Assembly (NCBI RefSeq): GCF_006770265.1
Contig: NZ_CP017194.1
Coordinates: 248,001-312,000, forward strand
From: Lactococcus carnosus
GTDB lineage: Bacteria > Bacillota > Bacilli > Lactobacillales > Streptococcaceae
Direction: 5' to 3'
DNA: 64,000 bases
Shown here: in pieces, positions 57,252 to 64,000 of the stretch
Layout: every line of letters begins with the position of its first letter
Numbering within the stretch: position 1 is the first letter of the stretch
Notes under the pieces: generated by a model
Told to the model about the DNA's origin: nothing
Seen by the model: only the letters and a program-made list of their open reading frames with translations
Databases searched by the model: none
Program-made: the position numbers and the translations under genes

Positions 57252-57312
57252 TTAGCAGGATGATTCTCTCTAGGTAAACTGGAGAATAGCCTGCTAGATA
57301 TTTTTTTTTGAT
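57252..57312 (+). terminator. Strong terminator after the amtB-PII operon
   Basis: TAGCAGGATGATTCTC pairs with GAGAATAGCCTGCTA, followed by a long run of T. Confidence 0.88.
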
Positions 57313-57424
57313 TTGTTAATCGGCTAATGCTTCCTGTTGAAAAAAAGCGCTAAAAACGGTAAAATTAGAGGATATAAATGCAAGCGTTACACACTGGTCT
57401 GTGTGGTTGACCTAAAGGAAAGTA

Positions 57425-58786
57425 ATGATGAAAAAAATTTCAAATTTTAAAAATAAAAAAGTGTTAGTCTTGGGTTTGGCCAAATCTGGTGAGTCTGCTG
57501 CGCGCGTGTTAAAAGCACTAGGTGCAATCGTCACAGTAAATGATGGTAAGCCTTTTGATGAAAATCCAGCAGCACAAAGCTTATTAGCTGAAGGTATCAA
57601 AGTAATTACGGGCGAACACCCATTAGGCCTCTTGGAAGAAGCGTTTGAAGTGATGGTTAAAAACCCTGGTATTCCTTATGATAATCCGATGGTCGTTCGA
57701 GCATTAGCATTAGGGATTCCGGTGATCACTGAGGTTGAGTTAGCCTATCTCATCTCTGAATCTCCAATCGTTGGCATCACTGGAACAAATGGTAAGACGA
57801 CGACGACCACGATTATTGCAGAAATTCTTAACACAGATGGGCAAGTTGCTAAATTATCTGGGAACATTGGCTTTCCGGCATCAGATGTTGCTGCAAGTTC
57901 AAGCTCAGATGAACGACTCATCATGGAATTATCTAGTTTTCAGTTGATGGGGATTGAGACGTTTAGGCCTCATATAGCGGTCATCACAAATGTCTTCTCA
58001 GCACATTTAGACTATCATGGATCGCAGGTCAATTATGAAGCTGCCAAGTGGCGCATTCAAGAAAATATGACAGCTGACGACTACCTGGTCTTAAACTTTA
58101 ATCAAGAAAAATTGCGACATAAAGCCGGGCAGTCACTAGCGAAAATTGTGCCCTTTTCAACAACAGATGAAAACAAGAATGGGGCATATGTTGCTGATGG
58201 GGGGATTTATTTTAAAGATGAGCGAATCATGGCAGTAGCGGATTTATCCTTGCCTGGCGAGCATAATCTAGAAAATGCACTAGCGGCAATTTGTGTGGCA
58301 AAATTATCAAATGTCTCTACTGAGGCTATCATTAGTATCTTGACGACGTTTTCTGGCGTCAAACACCGCTTACAATACCTAGGTCAAAAATCAACTATCA
58401 AATTTTATAATGATAGTAAAGCGACCAATATTTTAGCTACACAAAAAGCTTTGTCAGGTTTTGATAATCAGAAACTTTGGCTTTTGGCAGGGGGACTTGA
58501 TCGTGGTAACGGCTTTGAAGCATTAAGTTCAGATATTGCAGGTTTAAAGGGCATGGTTGTCTTTGGAGAAACTGCGCCAAAGCTTCGTGAATTAGCAGAG
58601 CAACTTAATATCCCGGTATTTGAAAGTGAGACTGTTGCGACTGCTGCTCAACTTGCATATGAACAGGCGACACCTGGTGACACGATCCTACTCAGTCCTG
58701 CAAATGCAAGCTGGGATCAATATAAGACCTTTGAGCAACGTGGGGATTTGTTTATCGATGCCTTTAGTGAATTGGAAGAAAAATGA
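57425..58786 (+). CDS. murD: UDP-N-acetylmuramoylalanine-D-glutamate ligase
   Basis: The 453-residue Mur ligase has the ATP-binding [12 protein letters not shown] (about residue 115-126), ELSSFQL, and HRLQYLGQ with FYNDSKATN in the central and C-terminal domains. It adds D-glutamate to UDP-MurNAc-L-Ala in peptidoglycan synthesis. It overlaps murG by 4 bases (ATGA), and murD-murG-divIB form a division/cell-wall operon of normal order. Confidence 0.97.
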   Translation: MMKKISNFKNKKVLVLGLAKSGESAARVLKALGAIVTVNDGKPFDENPAAQSLLAEGIKVITGEHPLGLLEEAFEVMVKNPGIPYDNPMVVRALALGIPVITEVELAYLISESPIVGITGTNGKTTTTTIIAEILNTDGQVAKLSGNIGFPASDVAASSSSDERLIMELSSFQLMGIETFRPHIAVITNVFSAHLDYHGSQVNYEAAKWRIQENMTADDYLVLNFNQEKLRHKAGQSLAKIVPFSTTDENKNGAYVADGGIYFKDERIMAVADLSLPGEHNLENALAAICVAKLSNVSTEAIISILTTFSGVKHRLQYLGQKSTIKFYNDSKATNILATQKALSGFDNQKLWLLAGGLDRGNGFEALSSDIAGLKGMVVFGETAPKLRELAEQLNIPVFESETVATAAQLAYEQATPGDTILLSPANASWDQYKTFEQRGDLFIDAFSELEEK

Positions 58787-59895
58787 CTATGAAAATTATT
58801 GTAAGTGGCGGTGGAACTGGTGGGCATATCTATCCAGCATTAAGTTTCATCAAGTTTTTAAAGACAGTTGAGCCAAATCTTTCTGTTCTTTATATCGGTA
58901 CAGAAAAGGGATTGGAATCAACGATTGTACCAGAAAATGGCATTCCGTTTAAAACGGTTGATGTCCAAGGATTCAAAAGATCTTTATCACCTGAAAACGT
59001 AAAAACGGTCTATAAGTTTATGAAGTCAGTTTCTGATGCTAAGAAAATGATTAAGGACTTTAAACCAGATATCGTTATTGGGACGGGTGGGTATGTGGCA
59101 GGACCTGTTGTTTATGCAGCTGCAAAATTAAAAATTCCAACGATTGTGCATGAGCAGAATTCTATTCCAGGCATTACCAATAAATTTTTGAGTCGATATG
59201 CGACACGTGTGGCATTAGCATTCCAGGAAGCAGGAGAATTTTTTCCGCCTAAAAAAACGAGTTTCACTGGTAATCCACGTGCGCAAGAAGTTGCTGATTT
59301 AACAGAGTCTGGTAATGTGCTCAGTGATTATGGGTTAGCAACAAATAAAAAGACTATCGTGATATTTGGTGGGAGTCGTGGTGCACTTAAAATCAATACT
59401 GCAGTGATAGAGGCGCTACCAGAATTGGCTAAAAAAACCTATCAAATTCTCTATGCATCAGGAGAAATCTACTTTAATGATCCTGAGTTTTCGGAGATGT
59501 TTAAGACGTATAACAAAGAGAAAAATATAAAGATAGTGCCTTATATTAAAAATATGGTGGAAGTATTAAATGACGCCGATCTTATTTTATCTCGTGCTGG
59601 GGCAACAACATTGGCCGAAATAACAGCACTTGGCTTACCCTCTATTTTAGTGCCAAGTCCTTATGTGACGGCAGATCACCAAACAAAGAATGCTGAAGCG
59701 CTTGAAAATGCAGGTGCAGCGATTCGGATTAAAAATGATACACTGACAGGTGAGCGTATTGTTAATGCAATTGATAGCCTGTTGCTAGATGATGTCACTT
59801 ATAGACAGATGGCAGAAAATGCGCTTCGTGAAGGTGTACCTGACGCAAGTCAGCGCTTGTACCAGTTAGTCAAGGATGTGTTGCATGGCAGATAA
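58783..59895 (+). CDS. murG: UDP-GlcNAc:lipid II GlcNAc transferase
   Basis: The 370-residue glycosyltransferase has the N-terminal [11 protein letters not shown] motif, [17 protein letters not shown], and the C-terminal UDP-GlcNAc site with FGGSRGA and [11 protein letters not shown]. It makes lipid II from lipid I on the inner membrane face. ATG 58783 overlaps the murD stop; a second in-frame ATG follows at 58789. Confidence 0.97.
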   Translation: MTMKIIVSGGGTGGHIYPALSFIKFLKTVEPNLSVLYIGTEKGLESTIVPENGIPFKTVDVQGFKRSLSPENVKTVYKFMKSVSDAKKMIKDFKPDIVIGTGGYVAGPVVYAAAKLKIPTIVHEQNSIPGITNKFLSRYATRVALAFQEAGEFFPPKKTSFTGNPRAQEVADLTESGNVLSDYGLATNKKTIVIFGGSRGALKINTAVIEALPELAKKTYQILYASGEIYFNDPEFSEMFKTYNKEKNIKIVPYIKNMVEVLNDADLILSRAGATTLAEITALGLPSILVPSPYVTADHQTKNAEALENAGAAIRIKNDTLTGERIVNAIDSLLLDDVTYRQMAENALREGVPDASQRLYQLVKDVLHGR

Positions 59896-60937
59896 AGATA
59901 AGGACAAGCAAGCAGAGTTGACCCCTTGGCAAAAACAGCATGCAGCATTCGAGAAAAAGAAAGCTGCAGAAGCAGCTAAACAGGCACGTGAAGAGAGAAG
60001 ACAGAAGCAGCCGATTAAGGTGGTATCCGTCGTCGAAAAATATGATGCGATAGCTGTGACAACACCAGATAAGCAACCTAAGCAATCTCTACTAGCGAAA
60101 TTTAAAGCGGGATTCAAATCAAATGAATCAAAACCTATGCTAGATGTGTTAGGTAAAATGTGGCCCTTTCTTTTAGTATTTATCCTAATCTTATTGGGTA
60201 GTAGCTATGTTGTTTCGCCACTGAGTAAAATCGGTAGTTTTAAGACAACGGGTAACGTTCATGAATCAACCAAACAAATTGCTGCAGCCACAAGCATCAA
60301 GACGGGTGATCATGTCTGGAAAATTGTTAAAGCTAAACAAACGATTTCATCACAGATAACTAAAGCGTTCCCGAGGGTTAAGTCAGCTAGCATTAACTTG
60401 CAGTTACCCAATCATTTTACCGCTAAAATTACGGAATACGGTGAGAGTATCTATCTTAAAACAGGTGCGACCTATCAAATAGCATTGTCAGATGGCACGC
60501 TATTAACTAGCGAGGTGGTTGACCCGCAGAAATTGAAAGCGATACCGGTTCTTGAAGGGTTCAATGAAAAAGAAGTCAAGCAGTTTGTGAAAGCCTATGA
60601 AACACTGACATCAGATACTAAGGCTCAAATGACAACAGTTACTAAAGTACCTACTAAGGCCACAACTGATTTTATTGCGATTGAGATGAAAGATGGTAAT
60701 CAAGTACGTGTACCACTCAGTCAAATGGCAGATAAGCTGCCTTACTACAAAACGGTTGCTCAGAGCATAACGGAGGCAAGTGTCGTCGATATGGAGGCAG
60801 GTATTTATGCCAAGCCAAAAGCTGCCTACCAAAAAGAATTAGATGACCAAGCTGATAAAGATAAGAAGTCTGATAAATCATCGACTGATAGTGCAGATGC
60901 TAAGAATAGTACAAGTCAGACTGAAAAATCTGAATAA
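59885..60937 (+). CDS. divIB: Cell division protein DivIB/FtsQ
   Basis: I use ATG 59885, eight bases after AAGGA, inside the end of murG. The 350-residue protein has a charged Lys/Glu/Gln-rich cytoplasmic tail (about 1-85), one membrane helix (about 92-113), a POTRA domain beginning ISKIGSFKTTGN (written LSKIGSF in this sequence) and a beta domain, and ends in an Asp/Lys/Ser-rich acidic tail. It is a divisome component bridging FtsL/DivIC. The tail length is typical for streptococci. Confidence 0.9.
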   Translation: MADKDKDKQAELTPWQKQHAAFEKKKAAEAAKQAREERRQKQPIKVVSVVEKYDAIAVTTPDKQPKQSLLAKFKAGFKSNESKPMLDVLGKMWPFLLVFILILLGSSYVVSPLSKIGSFKTTGNVHESTKQIAAATSIKTGDHVWKIVKAKQTISSQITKAFPRVKSASINLQLPNHFTAKITEYGESIYLKTGATYQIALSDGTLLTSEVVDPQKLKAIPVLEGFNEKEVKQFVKAYETLTSDTKAQMTTVTKVPTKATTDFIAIEMKDGNQVRVPLSQMADKLPYYKTVAQSITEASVVDMEAGIYAKPKAAYQKELDDQADKDKKSDKSSTDSADAKNSTSQTEKSE

Positions 60938-60961
60938 CTATTAATACTATAGGAGTTCCTG

Positions 60962-61033
60962 GCTAAATAGTGGGTTGTCGCTTTTAAATTTCTGTGCTCG
61001 TAAACGCAATATATCAGCTATTTAGCGCTTTTA
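60962..61033 (+). terminator. Long-stem terminator after divIB
   Basis: GGCTAAATAG pairs with CTATTTAGCGC, followed by TTTTAT. The loop is about 45 bases. Confidence 0.55.
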
Positions 61034-61088
61034 TAACATCGTGTGTCATAAGTTGTGACATTGCTTTTAAAAAAAGTGTCTGAATTCC

Positions 61089-61117
61089 TTGACATTTAAG
61101 AAAAATTTAAGTAAACT
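61089..61117 (+). promoter_or_regulatory. Promoter of oppA
   Basis: TTGACA (61089-61094), a 17 bp spacer and TAAACT (61112-61117). AT-rich blocks nearby (AAGAAAAATTTAAG, AAAAAATTTAATATTT) could host CodY, which often controls opp genes, but no convincing CodY motif is visible. Confidence 0.6.
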
Positions 61118-61168
61118 AAGAAAGTAAATTCTTTTTAAAAAATTTAATATTTCATTAGGAGAAAGCAT

Positions 61169-63148
61169 ATGAACAAAAGAACAAAAATTATTGGTGCTGG
61201 CTTATTATCTGTTGCAGCTTTAGGTTTTTTAGGCGCATGTGGTAATAAATCAGAGTCTAGCAAATCAGACAACAAGGATTATTCGTACTACTATCAGTAT
61301 GATCCAGAGACGTTGGACTATACATTTTCTGGGCAACGTTATACAGCTGAAAATACAGCCAATTTTGTAGATGGGTTAGTTTCATATGACCAATACCGTC
61401 AAATCGTTCCTGCACTAGCCAAATCATGGGAAGTGTCTGAAGACGGTAAAACATATACCTACCATATCCGTAAAGATGTACCTTGGGTAGATGCTGATGG
61501 CAATGAATATGCAACTGTTAAACCATCTGACTGGGTAACTGGTCTCAAACACGCAGCAGATACAAATTCAGAGACGCTTTATCTAGTGGCTGATTCTGTG
61601 TCCGGTCTTGCTGACTATGCTAGTGGTAAAGATAAAGACTTTTCAAAAGTCGGCATTAAAGCTGATGACAAAAAAGGGACTTTGACTTATACCCTGAATC
61701 AACCTGAAACATATTGGAATTCTAAAGCAACTTACGGTATCCTATACCCAATTAATGCTGAATTCCTTAAAGAAAAAGGCAAAAACTTTGGTAAAGTATC
61801 GACAGATGGTATCCTCTACAATGGTGCATTTATCGCGACAAAATTTGATAATAAATCAGCTATCGAGTATAAAGCCAATAAAACTTACTGGGATAAGAAA
61901 AATGTCCATATTGATAATGTCAAATTATCATTCTATGATGGCAAAAAACCTGAAGACTTGTATAAAGGCTTTAGCGATGGTAAATATAATAAAGCACAAC
62001 TTTATCCAACAATGCCTTATTACAAGTCAGTTGATAAATCAAACGTTGTATGGACGAAACAAGAAGCATCCACTTACTTTGGTATGTTCAACTTGAACCG
62101 TCAAAACTATAACCATACAGCCCATGATACTGATCCTAAAAAAGCAGCGACAAAACAAGCTATTTTAAATAAAGATTTCCGTCAAGCGATTGGTTTTGCT
62201 TTTGATAAAGCAAAATACAATGCCCAACGTGTTGGTGAAGAAGGTGCAGCAAAAGCAGTTCGTAACACGCTTACACCTTATGACTTTGTAACGATTGCGG
62301 GTAAACCATATGGTGATACAGTCCAATCTGATTTACAAGCGATGAATAGCGATGCTTGGTCTAAAGTATCAGTTAAACAGGGTGAGAATTCAACTTATAA
62401 TGTAGACTTGGCTAAGGCAGCTTTTGCTAAAGCGAAGACAGAACTTGCAGCGCAAGGCGTTGAGATTTCTAAAGAAAATCCGATCGTACTTGACGCGCCT
62501 GTTTTGGATACAAGCACAGTTAATATCGCTGCATATGCGTCACTAGCTAACTCGATTGACAAAGCATTTGATGGTCAAGTTAAGTTAAATTCAATTAAAT
62601 TACCTCAGGATCCATATCTCCAAGCAGTCTTCTCGTTTAAAGTCGCTGCAGATGCGGATTATGACTTTAATATTAGTGGATGGGGACCAGACTATGCTGA
62701 CCCAGCGACATACCTGAATATTCTGTCTCCAAAACAAGGAGATATCACGACTAAGCTTGGTTTAGAACCAACTGTAAAAGTTGAGGGTGAAGATAAAGGC
62801 CTTGCTGCTAAAGCAACAGTTGGTATGGATGACTTCCAAAAACTGTTAGATACTGCTAATGCCATCGGTACTGACACGACGGCACGTTACCAAGCCTTTG
62901 CCAAGTCTGAAGCATGGTTGATTGATAATGGTATCATCATACCAGTTTATTCACTCGGTGCAGTACCAATGGTTCAAAATGAAGTGCCATTCTCAAGAAT
63001 AGATTCTAACAGTGTCGGTTCAACTGTCTATTCTTACAAATATGCTAAAACGACTGACAAACCTGTCTCTGCAAAAGCATACGAAAAAGCATTTAAAGAT
63101 TGGGAAGCTAAAGTTGAAGAAAAATCTAAATCAGCTGATAAAAAATAA
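61169..63148 (+). CDS. oppA: Oligopeptide-binding lipoprotein OppA/AmiA
   Basis: The 659-residue extracellular substrate-binding protein has a lipoprotein signal with lipobox LGAC (Cys24) and a family 5 solute-binding fold (DPETLDYTFSG, SWEVSEDGKTYTYHIR, FRQAIGFAFDK, GWGPDYADPATYLN). It captures peptides for the Opp/Ami importer that supplies amino acids and can carry quorum-sensing pheromones such as those read by Rgg-type regulators. AGGAG precedes the ATG. oppB follows after 323 bases. Confidence 0.93.
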   Translation: MNKRTKIIGAGLLSVAALGFLGACGNKSESSKSDNKDYSYYYQYDPETLDYTFSGQRYTAENTANFVDGLVSYDQYRQIVPALAKSWEVSEDGKTYTYHIRKDVPWVDADGNEYATVKPSDWVTGLKHAADTNSETLYLVADSVSGLADYASGKDKDFSKVGIKADDKKGTLTYTLNQPETYWNSKATYGILYPINAEFLKEKGKNFGKVSTDGILYNGAFIATKFDNKSAIEYKANKTYWDKKNVHIDNVKLSFYDGKKPEDLYKGFSDGKYNKAQLYPTMPYYKSVDKSNVVWTKQEASTYFGMFNLNRQNYNHTAHDTDPKKAATKQAILNKDFRQAIGFAFDKAKYNAQRVGEEGAAKAVRNTLTPYDFVTIAGKPYGDTVQSDLQAMNSDAWSKVSVKQGENSTYNVDLAKAAFAKAKTELAAQGVEISKENPIVLDAPVLDTSTVNIAAYASLANSIDKAFDGQVKLNSIKLPQDPYLQAVFSFKVAADADYDFNISGWGPDYADPATYLNILSPKQGDITTKLGLEPTVKVEGEDKGLAAKATVGMDDFQKLLDTANAIGTDTTARYQAFAKSEAWLIDNGIIIPVYSLGAVPMVQNEVPFSRIDSNSVGSTVYSYKYAKTTDKPVSAKAYEKAFKDWEAKVEEKSKSADKK

Positions 63149-63471
63149 ATACCGCGCATAACGCACCTGTCACACAAACATGTGACAAGGTAATTTTAAA
63201 GTCGTTTTCGTTAAAGTCGGGGTAATAGTGGGCCAAAGAGGCTATCTCTTTGGAATACCTATCTGTTAGCTTGATGGTAAATAGCCGAAAGTGGTTTGGT
63301 TTTATACTTATTAATAAGTAAGTATGAAATGAAGCAAAAATGAGACTAGAATTTCTGGTCTCAATTTTGCGTTATAGAGCCTATCGATTTGAAGTATTGG
63401 ATTAAAGCGATGCTAAAGCCCTATAGCTTGAATTTTAGTAAATAACTTAATTATAGAATGGTTTGAAATAT
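63149..63471 (+). promoter_or_regulatory. Hairpin-rich spacer between oppA and oppB
   Basis: Three hairpins are visible: CCTGTCACA with TGTGACAAGG (63166-63190), CCAAAGAG with CTCTTTGG (63233-63253), and GAGAC with GTCTC (63342-63363) followed by AATTTT. No ORF is present. They probably lower expression of oppB and later genes relative to oppA, as in other opp/ami operons. Confidence 0.55.
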
Positions 63472-64000
63472 ATGAAGAAATATATCTTATTTAGAGTGCT
63501 ACGGGCACTAGTATCGATAGTTGTTGTGACGACCATTATCTATGCGCTTGTCTTTAGCCTAATCCCACGTCGCCAAATTTTCACATCTGACGAACAGTAT
63601 GCTAGGGTGGCTGGGAAGGCTGATGAAAGAAGCCAGTATGAAAATGCTGTCTTTCAGCGCCAAGGTTACATCAACTACTTGAATCAAAAAGACTTGATTG
63701 CTAAAGTTAGCAAAAGCGATGCGAGTTTTGATGGCACTGATAGTAAGTCAAATGTAGCTGCTGCTAAAAAATGGGCTAAGTCTGCCTCTGGAAACTGGAA
63801 AATTGAACAATTACCAGTATCTAAGACAATTTATGCAACGCAAGAAATTTCGATTTGGCGCCGTGTAGGCAAGTTTTATGCTAATCTGATCCAGATAGAC
63901 CATCCTTGGAAAATTCAAGATAAGACTAACCCAGATTTGAAGCGTTTTGTTAAGTTGACATGGGAAAAAGGAAACGGCCCCGCTTTGATAGGCTCTGGTA
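63472..64000 (+). CDS. oppB: Oligopeptide ABC transporter permease OppB/AmiC (partial)
   Basis: The frame starts at ATG 63472 (MKKYILFRVLRALVSIVVVT) and runs open to the end of the window. The single N-terminal helix followed by a large extracellular part rich in Lys, Asn and Gln (for example YENAVFQRQGYIN) matches the long AmiC/OppB permeases of streptococci rather than the short E. coli OppB. It follows oppA, its partner. The ribosome binding site is weak. Confidence 0.88.
   Translation, partial: MKKYILFRVLRALVSIVVVTTIIYALVFSLIPRRQIFTSDEQYARVAGKADERSQYENAVFQRQGYINYLNQKDLIAKVSKSDASFDGTDSKSNVAAAKKWAKSASGNWKIEQLPVSKTIYATQEISIWRRVGKFYANLIQIDHPWKIQDKTNPDLKRFVKLTWEKGNGPALIGSG

Overview
The window looks like a chromosome segment of a lactococcal or streptococcal bacterium, most likely Lactococcus sensu lato and probably not L. 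lactis itself. The evidence is gene content: a Usp45/PcsB-type secreted CHAP protein beside mreCD, tandem DAHP synthases after secA, ptsHI, a fruR-fruK-fruA operon, gnd with a CovRS-like pair, amtB-PII with a GlnR-type operator, murD-murG-divIB, and an Opp/Ami oligopeptide system with a long OppB. Base composition is low GC with strong AGGAG-type ribosome binding sites.

Layout. 1-6.1 kb: the tail of a probable rpiA, a formate/nitrite-type channel, a Nudix hydrolase, mreC, a 1.6 kb stretch of small membrane ORFs that separates mreC from mreD, then usp45/pcsB behind a WalR-type box. 6.3-13.4 kb: secA, two DAHP synthases, ptsH, ptsI. 13.4-17.5 kb: tRNA-Leu and the fructose operon with a consensus promoter and a full-match cre. 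17.5-22.4 kb: aspA, an Lrp/AsnC regulator, a 2-hydroxyacid dehydrogenase, lysS. 22.6-27.8 kb: a membrane-anchored alpha/beta hydrolase, then a MarR regulator with a palindromic operator and a heterodimeric ABC exporter.

27.9-44.5 kb is a visibly AT-richer acquired island, bounded on both sides by inverted copies of the same IS3-family end. It holds three kinds of IS material (two IS3-family types and one IS1182-like), a decayed TIR-domain gene, a frameshifted Rgg/MutR-type regulator, and a class II lanthipeptide cluster: LanM1 (frameshifted), LanF-like and LanE-like ABC subunits, LanM2, and a LanT peptidase-exporter cut off by an IS. LanM2 keeps dehydratase-type motifs but has lost all three cyclase zinc ligands, whereas LanM1 keeps them. 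No precursor peptide could be found. Two nearly identical 786 bp IS3 copies in direct orientation flank most of the island.

44.6-64 kb returns to core genes: a nitroreductase with a divergent HxlR regulator, an orphan bacteriocin immunity protein, an M-box (Mg2+) riboswitch with an mgtA ATPase, ppaC, a YceD-family protein, gnd, a CovRS-like pair, amtB-PII, murD-murG-divIB, oppA and the start of oppB.

The core regions are ordinary housekeeping DNA with several readable regulatory sites. The most interesting content is the eroded dual-LanM lanthipeptide and TIR island, and the cassette splitting mreC from mreD.
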